DNA of 64,000 bases from Neobacillus endophyticus (GCF_013248975.1 NZ_JABRWH010000001.1:1240001-1304000); one strand, 5' to 3'; counted from the stretch's first letter, positions 34,367 to 43,468 are shown. Numbers and translations: made by a program. Notes: generated by a model not told the origin, from the sequence alone.

Positions 34367-34654
34367 TTATGAATACAATTGTTGGCTTGCATAATGAGCA
34401 TCTTTTTCCTTCACATATATTTCGTAATGTCTTTGGCGGTTTCCTCCGAACATGGGTGTTGAAGTTTGATCAAATGAAGATTTTATCTTGTACCGCACGC
34501 CTGCCTGTTTTAGTTTACTAATCGCTTGAAAATAACTGTCATCATTCAAGGCAATATATACCGATGTCCAGTTTTTAAATGAAAAATATTGAATTGTACC
34601 ATAAATCAGCAAAACAGGAATGAACAAGATGAAAAAGGCGGCATAAGCATTCAT
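34367..34654 (-). CDS. Membrane-anchored DUF2007-like protein
   Basis: 95 residues. An N-terminal membrane helix (residues about 5-25) is followed by a soluble domain W-T-S-V-Y-I-A-L-N-D-x-x-Y-F-Q-A-I-S-K-L-K-Q-A-G-V-R-Y-K ending Y-E-I-Y-V-K-E-K-D-A-H-Y-A. This resembles the small DUF2007 signal-transducing domain. Function unknown. GGGGGAGG precedes the start. Confidence 0.72.
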   Translation of the reverse strand: MNAYAAFFILFIPVLLIYGTIQYFSFKNWTSVYIALNDDSYFQAISKLKQAGVRYKIKSSFDQTSTPMFGGNRQRHYEIYVKEKDAHYASQQLYS

Positions 34655-34945
34655 CGGTAAACCTCCCCCATAAAAAAGTGCCTTTATTATTTTAATGATA
34701 TTTGGGTTTGATCCGATTTTTTCATGCGCAATTGAAGAAGAAATGGAGCTCCCTCAACAGCCCTTGTTCTAACGACATCTTATGTTTCCTTCAAAAGAGA
34801 ATTGCCAAATATGACACCAGTAACAATCTATAATTCTATTTTATTCCAATTTACCAAATCTTCCAAATTTAAGCAGATCTTTTTTCTTTGCAGAATCTTA
34901 TAGTCAATTGTTATAGTAAATAAAACTGGAAGGACGTGTAATCGA

Positions 34946-35473
34946 ATGAAACAGGCTCTTATTATCGTGGATATGCAGGAGGTTTTTTTCAATGAACCAC
35001 ATAACTATTTATTTAATAAGGAGCAATTAGTTAGTAATATTAACAAGCTAATTAAACAGGCTCATGAAAAAAATATAAAAGTAATTTTCATTCAACATAC
35101 CGATCAACAGGAGGAATCCGAGCTTTATGAAGGAAAAGATGACTGGAAGCTTCATAAAAATTTACTTATTTCCGATTCTGATAAAGTGATTCAAAAAACA
35201 AAGTGGGATTCCTTCTATCAAACGGAGCTATTGGCTTACTTAAAAAGTAATGAAATAGACCAACTGATTTTTGCAGGAGCGCAGACGGAGTTTTGCCTCG
35301 ACACAACGATTAGGGCTGCGTATAGTTTAGGATTTCAAAAGAATCTTCTATTCAAAGAGACACATAGTACATTAAATGGTCCTGTTTTAAAGGCAAGTGA
35401 CATCATTCATCATCATGAATCTATTTGGAATAATCGCTTCATAACTGTAATCGAAGGCAAACCTCAAATATAG
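34946..35473 (+). CDS. Isochorismatase-family cysteine hydrolase
   Basis: 175 residues with the complete catalytic set: D9 in I-I-V-D-M-Q, a lysine in V-I-Q-K-T-K-W-D-S-F (K84 or K86), and C117 in A-G-A-Q-T-E-F-C-L-D-T-T-I-R-A-A, with the cis-peptide G-A-Q. The family covers isochorismatases, nicotinamidases and other amidases; none can be singled out. Starts after GGAAGGA; single gene. Confidence 0.9.
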   Translation: MKQALIIVDMQEVFFNEPHNYLFNKEQLVSNINKLIKQAHEKNIKVIFIQHTDQQEESELYEGKDDWKLHKNLLISDSDKVIQKTKWDSFYQTELLAYLKSNEIDQLIFAGAQTEFCLDTTIRAAYSLGFQKNLLFKETHSTLNGPVLKASDIIHHHESIWNNRFITVIEGKPQI

Positions 35474-35533
35474 CTGAAATAAAAGGTATTCATGCAAAGA
35501 ATCGTGTAGAAATAATACGATATTTATAGCTTC

Positions 35534-35561
35534 CCCCCGCCAATTTAAATAGAGGGGGGAG
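35534..35561. terminator. Terminator-like hairpin between converging genes
   Basis: CCCCCC / GGGGGG arms with a 16-nt AT-rich loop lie between the isochorismatase-like gene and the minus-strand hydrolase. Confidence 0.65.
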
Positions 35562-35594
35562 AATCTATTTCTAGTAAAGGATTTTCCTGCAGGC

Positions 35595-36197
35595 TCATTT
35601 TTCACCATATTTCTTTAAAAAAGCCAGCGTTTCATTGAAGGCACTTCGAGATGATTCAGCATTGTATTTTGTAGAGTACGGGTCACTAAATCCATGTTGA
35701 CCATTGAGTTTATGTATTTCGATATTTCTTCTATTTAAATAGGAAATTAACTCGTCCACATTAAAAGATGGTTCTTGTTCTGGAAAGAATAAAATAGCAG
35801 GGCATTTTGGCACTATTTCTTTGTAACTCCTAATTCTCGAACCATAGTAGCCTACTATTCCATTAAGCCCCTCTTCCTCACTGCAAACCCATGCAACAGT
35901 TGCTCCGACACTAAAACCAATCAAATATATTTTGCGGTATTGAACTCTAACATCTAATAATAGATTCTTTATTTTTTTTACTGCACCCATGAACCCTACA
36001 TTTTCCATAAAATGACGATAAGCTATCATCTCTTCAGAATAATCAAAAGGCCCGTCTTGCTCTAATAAATTAGGACAGATCACGTCATAATCCTGGTCTG
36101 ATAAAATTTCACAAAAGCTCTTTATATGTTGATTAATGCCATAAATTTCGTGTAGGACAATAATCAAACTCTCTTTCTTCTTCTGAATCTTAGTCAT
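35595..36197 (-). CDS. Dienelactone-hydrolase-like alpha/beta hydrolase
   Basis: 200 residues with the alpha/beta-hydrolase order: V-L-H-E-I-Y-G oxyanion segment, nucleophile elbow G-F-S-V-G-A (S96) and a late histidine in G-Q-H-G-F-S-D-P. The dienelactone hydrolase family usually has Cys as nucleophile; here Ser replaces it, so ester or lactone substrates are plausible but true dienelactone hydrolase activity is doubtful. Confidence 0.83.
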   Translation of the reverse strand: MTKIQKKKESLIIVLHEIYGINQHIKSFCEILSDQDYDVICPNLLEQDGPFDYSEEMIAYRHFMENVGFMGAVKKIKNLLLDVRVQYRKIYLIGFSVGATVAWVCSEEEGLNGIVGYYGSRIRSYKEIVPKCPAILFFPEQEPSFNVDELISYLNRRNIEIHKLNGQHGFSDPYSTKYNAESSRSAFNETLAFLKKYGEK

Positions 36198-36444
36198 TTT
36201 ATCCCCCTATTATATTTTTCCGCCTACTAAAAGTTCATTTTTTGTAATCCTTGAGCATTCCCACAAAATTCAACTACAATCGTTCCAATAAAAATAATGG
36301 TTAACGCCTTTACGTTTTACTTCACAAAAACTTCGGGACTATAAAAAACATGGACAAAAATAGGTATACAACTAGTCCGAATACACAAAGGTTCACATAA
36401 ACTGTTGATGTAACAAGACAAATTCATATGGAGGTCATTTAACT

Positions 36445-36831
36445 ATGAAAAGAAATATGGGATTAGGCGGTTTTCCACCAAATGTGATGCCAAATGCGAT
36501 GCCTAATATGATGCCAAACCAACTGCCGTCTATGCCAGGCGGATTCTGTCCGCCGCAGCCATGTCCACAGTATTGTCCGCCGCAGGTTTTTCCTGCTCAG
36601 TATGATCCGCCGCTCGTTTCCCCTGGTCAGGAATACGTTAAAACAAACGTGTTTAATAAAGTTGTAACACATGTCCACCCATCACATACGACTACAGTCA
36701 ACAAGCATATGATTCACCATCAGCACTTTTTCCCACACACAGAATCATGTGTAAATGAATGCTGTGAAACTCATACCATGTGCGGTGCACCATATAACCC
36801 TTGCTGTCCAACTGGACCATTTGGATATTAA
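36445..36831 (+). CDS. cotD: CotD-like spore coat protein
   Basis: 128 residues. The N-terminal half is rich in Met, Asn and Pro. The middle has repeated C-P-P and C-P-Q-Y-C-P-P, then the CotD-type segment V-V-T-H-V-H-P-S-H-T-T-T-V-N-K-H-M-I-H-H-Q-H-F-F-P-H-T and a Cys-rich tail. CotD is an inner coat protein made under late mother-cell control. No convincing sigma-K promoter could be fixed by eye. GGAGG precedes the start and a strong terminator follows. Confidence 0.9.
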   Translation: MKRNMGLGGFPPNVMPNAMPNMMPNQLPSMPGGFCPPQPCPQYCPPQVFPAQYDPPLVSPGQEYVKTNVFNKVVTHVHPSHTTTVNKHMIHHQHFFPHTESCVNECCETHTMCGAPYNPCCPTGPFGY

Positions 36832-36836
36832 CATCT

Positions 36837-36870
36837 TTCCCCCCTCACTATTTACGGTGGGGGGATTTTC
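36837..36870 (+). terminator. Terminator of the cotD-like gene
   Basis: CCCCCCTCAC / GGTGGGGGG-type stem followed by ATTTTC. Confidence 0.8.
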
Positions 36871-36961
36871 ATTTGTCCATACTCTTCATTACATAAAATT
36901 TTACATGTACCTTCATGTTTATCATAAATTCCTAATAACTTCTTCTTCGGCTCAACTGGTT

Positions 36962-37162
36962 CTAAATTTTTATTAGAGAAAATGTATTGTATATCACTAA
37001 AATAAAGGTGACAATCAACAAAACTTTGTCCATTAAACTTGTCTTTTTATTTTCCCTTCTATTATAAATAAGTATTTTTCCTATAAAATACAGGATCAGA
37101 ACTACTAAAATAACCTGGATTACCGTCACGATTATTATTTTGTTTGTAATGGATATCTGCAA
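36962..37162 (-). CDS. Small two-helix membrane protein, 66 aa
   Basis: Two hydrophobic helices (about residues 8-30 and 46-65) flank a basic loop (Y-N-R-R-E-N-K-K). The assigned start is TTG without an obvious nearby Shine-Dalgarno. A GGGGGTGG lies about 30 nt upstream in the same open frame, close to an ATT codon, so the N-terminus is uncertain. Family unknown. Confidence 0.5.
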   Translation of the reverse strand: MQISITNKIIIVTVIQVILVVLILYFIGKILIYNRRENKKTSLMDKVLLIVTFILVIYNTFSLIKI

Positions 37163-37587
37163 GATGGAAAAAAGAAAAATACAAAAAATTCCACCCCCTT
37201 CTTAATCCCTGCAAACTTATTAGAATTAAAAATTATTTCTATAATAGTATCACCGTGCTTCATGATATCCTGCCCGCCTATATCATTTTAAATAGCGAAT
37301 TAGTCATACAATTTATTCCAAATCAACAACTAACTTTAATACGTATCAATACATAAGGTTCCGGTTTCTAATGCACAGATATTACGGTTTCAATCATTCA
37401 AATATTTCCTTTTAGTAAGGATTTAAAAAAATTGTCAAGAAAATGTCTTTCTATTAAAAATTTAATAGACCCGATTGGAATTAATATGGTATTTTCATAT
37501 CGAAAATGTTATATTCTTGTAGAATGATAAAAATATTCCACAGAGACTAATAGAAAAGCTTATGTGGGGCTAAAAAAGGGGAATTTT

Positions 37588-38631
37588 ATGTTTAAAAAAC
37601 TATTTCTAGTCATTGTAGCATCGATCTTACTCATGACTGCATGCGATTCCGTAAAAGGTGTTAACTTAAATCAAATGATCCTGAATAATCAAAAAGTTCA
37701 GTCATCTCAGAGCTATACAACCGCTACACTCAATCTTTCTTATAAGGCTGCAAACGTAAAAGATAAACAGTTTTTAAAACTATTAAATCTATTGAATAAT
37801 ATGAAGTTTGAAGTGCAAACAAACATGCAAAACGCTAATACTGTCTCATTAGGAGGTTTTGTTCAATTAAAACAAGGCAAGATCCCATTCCAGTTATATT
37901 CAGATAAAACCCAGATGGTATTATTGCTTGATAATGCTTCAAAAGCGATCCGCATTCCTGTGCAGCAAGGTGATGCACCAAATCAACAAATGGTACAAAG
38001 TATTCAAGCCAAATTGCTGCCATCTATCGTAAAGGATCTGCCAAACCCGAATCATATTAACGTCCAAACAAATGTACACTATACCGTCCATGGCGAAAAA
38101 ATAACAGGTCATAAAGTTCATGCCGAAATATATGCAGATGAAGTACCTGGTTTACTATTAAAATTCCTTGATAATCTGGCCAATGATCAAAACGGACTCC
38201 AGCAAGCAGCTACTGTTGTCAATGAACTAAATAAAATGACTGGCGATTCTACGGTATTTACAGCAGCACAGCTTAAGCAATTCATCCAGCAGTTTAAGGA
38301 TCAGTTCAATCAAGAGCTTCCGGATATGAAAAAATCAGGTGCATTTGATCGCAGTAACTTCTTGAAAACTGATATTTTACTAGATAAAAACTTTAATGAA
38401 AGAAAATCTTTCACCGAAATCACATTAAGAAAGTTACCGACAGATAATGGCGGTTTAGAAGGAATCTCCCTTAAAGTAACCTCCGAAGTTTGGAATGTAA
38501 ACAAAAAAGTCACAGCTAAAAAAGTCAATAGAACCAAATTCTTGAGCCCCGATGCTTCAGATAATGAATTTTTATCAACATTGGATAAAAACCATAGTGT
38601 TCTTTATCGTATAATTAAGTCTTTTCAATAA
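37588..38631 (+). CDS. Putative secreted lipoprotein, 347 aa
   Basis: The ATG at 37588 follows AAAAGGGG and yields a clean lipoprotein signal peptide M-F-K-K-L-F-L-V-I-V-A-S-I-L-L-M-T-A-C with the lipobox cysteine at residue 19. The mature part alternates beta strands over about 320 residues with several Asn/Gln-rich stretches, reminiscent of LolA/LppX-like lipoprotein folds (inference). No family recognised. Anchored to the outer face of the cell membrane. Confidence 0.8.
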   Translation: MFKKLFLVIVASILLMTACDSVKGVNLNQMILNNQKVQSSQSYTTATLNLSYKAANVKDKQFLKLLNLLNNMKFEVQTNMQNANTVSLGGFVQLKQGKIPFQLYSDKTQMVLLLDNASKAIRIPVQQGDAPNQQMVQSIQAKLLPSIVKDLPNPNHINVQTNVHYTVHGEKITGHKVHAEIYADEVPGLLLKFLDNLANDQNGLQQAATVVNELNKMTGDSTVFTAAQLKQFIQQFKDQFNQELPDMKKSGAFDRSNFLKTDILLDKNFNERKSFTEITLRKLPTDNGGLEGISLKVTSEVWNVNKKVTAKKVNRTKFLSPDASDNEFLSTLDKNHSVLYRIIKSFQ

Positions 38632-38635
38632 TGAT

Positions 38636-38693
38636 GGTGTCAGGCACCCGAAAGAACCATGACATGTTCTTTTAGGTGCCTGGCACTCTTTTG
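38636..38693 (+). terminator. Long stem-loop built on the GGTGTCAGGCACC motif
   Basis: GTGTCAGGCACC and AAGAAC pair with GTTCTT and AGGTGCCTGGCAC in one long interrupted stem, then CTCTTTT. It probably terminates the lipoprotein gene and appears to be a dispersed repeat recruited for that. Confidence 0.7.
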
Positions 38694-38739
38694 GCAGGTA
38701 TAATGGTTTTACATAAATTTGACGGGAGATTGTTTCATC

Positions 38740-39006
38740 ATGCTACTTGGTGTTTTCTTCAGTATCGTTCTCTTGTATATTCTATTATCCTTCATCCTTC
38801 TACCTTTCCAATACCGGTTCTTGGTTGCTTTGAAGCAACAAGAAAAAGTGAATAGGTTAAAAGGGTTAGGTCAAGGGGACATGTACGATAGAATGAGTGC
38901 GAGTGAACTAGAACTTCAATATAATGTCCAGAGTAATGCATTATTCTTACTGGCTAACTTAATGGCATCCATTCTTTATCGAATGAAACATTCTGCAAGG
39001 AAATAA
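38740..39006 (+). CDS. Small membrane-anchored protein, 88 aa
   Basis: The start at 38740 has GGGAG 10 nt upstream; an earlier in-frame TTG lacks one. One N-terminal membrane helix (L-L-G-V-F-F-S-I-V-L-L-Y-I-L-L-S-F-I-L-L-P-F) is followed by a charged helical region. Family not recognised. A perfect-palindrome terminator follows. Confidence 0.7.
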   Translation: MLLGVFFSIVLLYILLSFILLPFQYRFLVALKQQEKVNRLKGLGQGDMYDRMSASELELQYNVQSNALFLLANLMASILYRMKHSARK

Positions 39007-39014
39007 TAACCAAC

Positions 39015-39046
39015 GACAAAAAGGACCAATTGGTCCTTTTTGTTCG
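39015..39046 (+). terminator. Perfect-palindrome terminator
   Basis: ACAAAAAGGACC / GGTCCTTTTTGT arms over AATT; can function in both directions. Confidence 0.85.
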
Positions 39047-39194
39047 TGATACTATCCTCTTTTTACTCCGGATCCAAAATCAAAGAAGGAAAAACAAGTT
39101 AATCCCCAAAATTTAGAGATAGTTTAACCAATCCACCATCTAACATTCACCTGTAATCTATGTTTCGGCCATTCCTCTATTGTTCTTTTACATT

Positions 39195-39593
39195 CTATTT
39201 AATCGCTATATGAACCTCAATTTCTCCATTGGGGAAGTATTTCTCGAAATCGAATGTGTAGGCTCTCTCCAACGTACCTGCCTCCTCAAGCTCCCATATC
39301 TTTTTCCAAGTATTGATTATTCCTTGTTCTTCTCCAGTATTCACATTAAAAATTTCATATTTTCCGTTATCCGGTATTTCCAGCAGTGATTCTGCTTCAC
39401 TTTCTTCTATTGCAATACTTAATGAATAATCGCCTTTATAATTGCTCTCATAATCATGATAGACTCCATAGGCGATTATCTCTTGGCTATTTAGTTGGCT
39501 AGAAGCTTCCTTCCACAAGTCTGTTATCTTTTGCATTAAGAGACGATCGTTAAAATTATTAGTTCGAACACTATTAATAACAGATAATTTCAT
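39195..39593 (-). CDS. GyrI-like effector-binding domain protein
   Basis: 132 residues consisting of one GyrI/AraC-effector-binding (SOUL-like) domain: L-W-K-E-A in the first helix, I-A-Y-G-V-Y-H-D-Y-E, Y-S-L-S-I-A-I-E and the C-terminal T-F-D-F-E-K-Y-F-P-N-G-E-I-E-V-H-I-A-I. Stand-alone members bind small cationic compounds. No DNA-binding domain. Confidence 0.8.
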   Translation of the reverse strand: MKLSVINSVRTNNFNDRLLMQKITDLWKEASSQLNSQEIIAYGVYHDYESNYKGDYSLSIAIEESEAESLLEIPDNGKYEIFNVNTGEEQGIINTWKKIWELEEAGTLERAYTFDFEKYFPNGEIEVHIAIK

Positions 39594-39774
39594 GCGGTTT
39601 CACCCTTCCATAATTTTCAATAAATATTATACTATAAAATACTATTTTTTCCCATTTTCTAAAATAGTGTTTCTGCTACTTATAGAAACGCTACTAATAC
39701 TTAAGGAATCCCTTTAACAAGTTTAGAAGGATACCTTTTGCTATTATTTCCAACAGATAGATATCCCAAATAAG

Positions 39775-40230
39775 TTAAATCTCGTTGAAATATTTATCAA
39801 TAATTAACTTCGCCCTTTGATCCATGTGGGGCGGCAATTCTTTGGTGGAAAAATACTTCAAATTCAAACTTTCACTGCCGTTTTTTTCCAACTCACCACT
39901 TATACCTTCTGCCATGTAAACACATATAACGTTATACACTTCATCACCATTAGGATGTTTAAAATAAAGCTCTTTTCCTGACAAAATATCCATAAGCTTC
40001 AATTTTTTCGCCTTTAAACCAGTTTCTTCAATGAGCTCACGTTCAGCAGTTTCTTCTAAACTTTCGCCCGTTTCCATTGATCCACCTGGCAATCCCCATT
40101 CCTCTGTATCGGAACGTTGTTGGAATAAGATCTCTTTTTTATCATTCATAACAATTATGGCTGAACCAACTAATATTATGGGGCTATTGCCGATTTGTTC
40201 CCTTATTTGTTCTATGTATCCTGCCATCAT
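39775..40230 (-). CDS. Nudix hydrolase
   Basis: About 151 residues. The Nudix box reads G-G-S-M-E-T-G-E-S-L-E-E-T-A-E-R-E-L-I-E-E-T-G, an exact G-x5-E-x7-R-E-U-x-E-E-x-G-U. The start at 40230 has GGGGAGG 5 nt upstream, better than an in-frame ATG 33 nt earlier. It hydrolyses a nucleoside diphosphate linked to some moiety; substrate not predictable. Confidence 0.9.
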   Translation of the reverse strand: MMAGYIEQIREQIGNSPIILVGSAIIVMNDKKEILFQQRSDTEEWGLPGGSMETGESLEETAERELIEETGLKAKKLKLMDILSGKELYFKHPNGDEVYNVICVYMAEGISGELEKNGSESLNLKYFSTKELPPHMDQRAKLIIDKYFNEI

Positions 40231-40523
40231 TTCTGCCTCCCCATAAATTAAGACGATGTTCATTCTCTATATTAGTGATAAGCAAGGTCTCCCCTGTTCC
40301 ATACTCCGCAGGACATTGAGAGACATCCTTGAATCCCCCTCCGAAATAAGTTCACCCTTAAACATTCTTTGTAAAAGTCAAAGTTCCTTCTTTTACCAAC
40401 AGATTCATTATTTAATTAATAAATAAAATTAAAACAATCACTTAGCGGAGTCGCACAAATTACGACAATCCTTTTATTCATTTTTCAAAGAAAGACCATG
40501 TTGCAGTAGGCGACAGCTGAGAG

Positions 40524-40715
40524 TTAATCAAACGCTTGGTTAACATCGCATTATGTATACATCTGTCATATTTTGTAGGTATTCAGTTTTTCTATCTGGA
40601 ATGGTGAATAAATCATAAAAAGTCTACTTTTCCACAACAAATTTTTTTATGTATAGAAGGGTAAAGTCCGCTTATTAAAAGACTTTAGACAACATTTAAT
40701 TAAACGCTTGATTAG
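40524..40715. promoter_or_regulatory. Two related TetR-like palindromes in a gene-free stretch
   Basis: TTAATCAAACGCTTGGTTAA (40524-40543) and TTAATTAAACGCTTGATTAG (40696-40715) agree at 17 of 20 positions and are near-palindromic. The second is followed by an extra AATCAAGCGT half that can fold back on it. No regulator gene is nearby; 40264-41090 has no supportable gene. Confidence 0.45.
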
Positions 40716-40923
40716 GAAGAATCAAGCGTGATTATGTCGATAAAAACTCAATTAGATGGATTTACACATGTTGAAAAATTAAAGGTTTTACATTCACCCT
40801 TTGTTTGAAAGACAGGTTATTAATCAGACTGAATGTTTTGTTTAGTTGAATCACCTTCTCGAAAAAACTTGCCCCAGCCTCCATCCTTTACTTATTTCCC
40901 CAAAATTATTTTGTGTTTACCAA

Positions 40924-40952
40924 AAGGCACCCATCATAATGATGCGTGCCTA
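40924..40952 (-). terminator. Terminator downstream of the polysaccharide deacetylase
   Basis: AGGCACGCATCAT / ATGATGGGTGCCT on the minus strand followed by TTTT. Confidence 0.7.
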
Positions 40953-41090
40953 CAATGTCTTTTCGTTTTCTCCTAAGTTTTTGTAAAAAATGTTCTTTTT
41001 TCAATAGATTCTGTTTTAAGAGACTCTCTTTAGCCTCATTTAAGATTTTTCTTCTCCACTTCGCTTCTTATAAAACTCCCTAACAAAAAA

Positions 41091-42053
41091 TCATTTTATT
41101 GTCTGGACGATTTTTATAAACTGATCTAGATCTGTATTTGGGTATATCGCGATTCTCCCTATCGTATACGGATTGTCACCGAATCTTGCGTCTACAGGAA
41201 TTGTTGTAAAAGCGTATTGATACCCGGCCAATTTTAGCAGACGGATGGCTCGGTCATTAAAAGCACCGAACGGGTAGGCAAAGAAATTGGTTTTGAGAAG
41301 ATTTTTGCTTATCGTTAGATCATTTAAGATGACTTGATCAGGTTCGGCAATTAAGCCTGGGAAACCGAGTACTTTATCATGGAGTGCATTTGTATGGCTG
41401 CCATACTCAAACACATCTCTCATCGCATCAACCTCTGGCCAGCTTAGGTATTGTAGTTTTTCAGGCTGAAAAGGAACTGGTTTTTGGGCCAATCGACCTG
41501 TAATCAAAAAATTGATTGCTCTAAAATTGTATTTTTTTAAAATTGGATAGGCATAAATATAATTGGTTTTAAGACCATCATCAAAAGAAATCACTACCGT
41601 TTTATTCGGAACTTCCCCTCCATGCAGATAGGATTCGAGTTCCGCCATGGTGGCAATATGGTATTTCAGATCATATAAATATTTCATCTGTTCTTCAAAC
41701 GCTTCCAGATTAATAACCGCGGGGTCCCTAGTAAATGTATTCTCGCTCCTTTTCAGGATGTGATGATATAACAGAATCGGAATACCCCTCTTACTCGAAA
41801 GATTATGGAGCAGGACAGGCATGTTCCTCTCTTTATTCATAGAGATCCCACTAAGTTTATTTTTTTGCATGTCTTTTGGTTTATCGGTGGGCACCTTCCT
41901 CTCCTTTTTGGCCATATTCACGGAATTAAGGGTATTCCTTTTTTGGTTGACAGTAGGTTTACCATTGGCAGCGGAGTGAAAGACTATCAATAGTGCACTT
42001 ACAGAAACGGTAATGGCTAAGGCAACAATTGCTGTAATTTTTGTCTTTTTCAT
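41091..42053 (-). CDS. Polysaccharide deacetylase (NodB-homology), secreted or membrane-anchored
   Basis: 320 residues. An N-terminal membrane/signal segment (M-K-K-T-K-I-T-A-I-V-A-L-A) and a low-complexity basic linker precede the NodB domain. The domain contains I-P-I-L-L-Y-H-H-I, the metal motif S-F-D-D-G, the E-Y-G-S-H-T-N-A-L-H motif 2 and F-F-A-Y-P-F-G. Such enzymes deacetylate peptidoglycan or exopolysaccharide at the cell surface. Monocistronic. Confidence 0.9.
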   Translation of the reverse strand: MKKTKITAIVALAITVSVSALLIVFHSAANGKPTVNQKRNTLNSVNMAKKERKVPTDKPKDMQKNKLSGISMNKERNMPVLLHNLSSKRGIPILLYHHILKRSENTFTRDPAVINLEAFEEQMKYLYDLKYHIATMAELESYLHGGEVPNKTVVISFDDGLKTNYIYAYPILKKYNFRAINFLITGRLAQKPVPFQPEKLQYLSWPEVDAMRDVFEYGSHTNALHDKVLGFPGLIAEPDQVILNDLTISKNLLKTNFFAYPFGAFNDRAIRLLKLAGYQYAFTTIPVDARFGDNPYTIGRIAIYPNTDLDQFIKIVQTIK

Positions 42054-42397
42054 GGTGGTCTCCTTGGAATCATGTTAGAAAATTTATGCGGAATCATCAT
42101 CCTCTACTAATAATTGTTCTCTTTACCAGGAGACTTTATTTATAAACACCGTACGAAATATGCCGTAACCGCTATTTGAAAGGTTCAAACTTTCCGAAAA
42201 ATAATAAAGCAAAACCACTTAATTGATTTCGCCATTTTTTCGAATTTTGAATTGTAGTCAGATCAGTTTAATTGTGGTTTATTTTTCAAAAAAGATTCGC
42301 TGATATGATTGGAGATTTTGTTTTAGGGAGATTTAAAAAAGACAGCAAGAAGGTATAAAACAATTCGATGGGTGCTTTATAAATAAAATTGTTGCTA

Positions 42398-42597
42398 TTA
42401 TCCCTTTACACGTACTGGGGATTGTAAAGGAACAGCAGGAGCTAATTGCATAGGTGATGGAGCCGCTATAGAATATCCATGTAGTTTTGAGGTTCGTTTA
42501 ATCGTACCAGCAGTACCAATTTGCAAAACAGCAGTATTACCCATTTCGCCGATTTTCAAAAATTGATTTTAATACTTTGTCGAAGATATCTATCCAT
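42398..42597 (-). pseudogene. gerPB: GerPB-like spore germination gene with a 1-nt frameshift
   Basis: The N-terminal frame (ATG 42597) gives M-D-R-Y-L-R-Q-S-I-K-I-N-F and then stops. The next frame continues F-L-K-I-G-E-M-G-N-T-A-V-L-Q-I-G-T-A-G-T-I-K and ends with A-P-A-V-P-L-Q-S-P. Together these form a typical GerPB (S-x-x-I-N-x-L-K-I-G...V-L-Q-I-G-T-A-G). The break is at a T5 run that would be in frame with T6. GerP proteins sit in the coat and aid germinant access. It is either a recent mutation in an orphan paralogue or a homopolymer sequencing error. The rest of 42054-42397 is non-coding. Confidence 0.8.
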
Positions 42598-42754
42598 ATT
42601 CATCACCCTTTATGAATATATGCTCGATTGTTTTGCTTTGGGCTTATCCATAAAAAAACAATAAATTAATAATTTGTTAAGTTTTATTGGGTATGATACA
42701 AGCATGAAAGTTGAAAAACTTTTTCAACTAACCCCCTTTTCATATAGTTCTGGA

Positions 42755-42788
42755 AGCCCTTGAGCATGTTCCTCAAGGGCTATTTTTT
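42755..42788 (+). terminator. Strong terminator without an obvious gene
   Basis: AGCCCTTGAG / CTCAAGGGCT stem and T6. Upstream on the plus strand there is only a 19-codon frame (42703-42762), so it may end a small RNA or a lost gene. Confidence 0.75.
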
Positions 42789-42881
42789 CGATTTGTCCAT
42801 TTATAGACGAATACAACTGTTTTATTCTAAGCAAGCAGCAATAGCTGAGCCTTCAAGGAATGCTCCACAAACTGAAATAAA

Positions 42882-43241
42882 TCATTGCTCTCTGTATCTA
42901 TGGTCTCTTATTGCTTTTAAATACTTCCCATTTTGTTCTTGAATGGCGATTGCTTGATCAGAACTAATTCCTTTTATGGAATAATATTTTGTTCCTTTTT
43001 TATAGGAGTTTGAGAAGTTTCCTGGATAGGTTCCTTCTCTGTCTGAATATATGGTTACTTCTCCGATTTCCCGATCAATTTGCTCTACCTTCTCATTAGT
43101 AATTTTGTATACATATCCATTCCAGACGACAAAAGCGTAGGCCCAGCTTGCAGAAGATACATTCTCCGTTTTCTGATTGGAACATCCCATTGATATCGTT
43201 AATAATAAAATGAATAAAAAAATTACCTTTATACGCTTCAG
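42882..43241 (-). CDS. Small lipoprotein with proposed CTG start, 119 aa
   Basis: The first ATG (43190) falls inside the hydrophobic core of a signal peptide. Extending the frame upstream gives K-R-I-K-V-I-F-L-F-I-L-L-L-T-I-S-M-G-C, a good lipoprotein signal with lipobox S-M-G-C. The codon placed 7 nt after GGAGG is CTG at 43241. No ATG, GTG or TTG is available there. The mature part contains two repeats of a V-x-x-G-Y/N-Y-x-I-x pattern like DUF4362/YbbD-type lipoproteins, but I do not recognise it firmly. Confidence 0.72.
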   Translation of the reverse strand: MKRIKVIFLFILLLTISMGCSNQKTENVSSASWAYAFVVWNGYVYKITNEKVEQIDREIGEVTIYSDREGTYPGNFSNSYKKGTKYYSIKGISSDQAIAIQEQNGKYLKAIRDHRYREQ

Positions 43242-43291
43242 ATAGCTCCCTCCTTCCTTTAATAACCTACATTATGTAAGTTTGTATTGTT

Positions 43292-43468
43292 TCAAAACGA
43301 CGTGAAAAAATCCACTAGAATATCTATAAGCCCTACTAACCATTCAAGTGAAGGAAGAGGTTTCTTTTTTTGAATCGGTGCTGGTTTCTTTTGTTCTATA
43401 AACTCCTGATGTGAAATGGGAATAGCAGACTTCTCATCGTTCATTTTTTGCTTTTCAATCTCTATCAT
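43292..43468 (-). CDS. Small amphipathic protein, 58 aa
   Basis: Intact frame M-I-E-I-E-K-Q-K-M-N-D-E ... Q-K-K-P-A-P-I-Q-K-K-K-P-L-P-S-L-E-W-L-V-G-L-I-D-I-L-V-D-F-F. A basic, proline-containing linker leads to a hydrophobic C-terminal helix, as in tail-anchored peptides. GGGAAG lies about 13 nt upstream. Family unknown. Confidence 0.55.
   Translation of the reverse strand: MIEIEKQKMNDEKSAIPISHQEFIEQKKPAPIQKKKPLPSLEWLVGLIDILVDFFTSF

Noticed and set aside
42703..42762. 19-codon frame before the 42755 terminator
   Set aside because: No ribosome binding site, and its stop lies inside the terminator stem.
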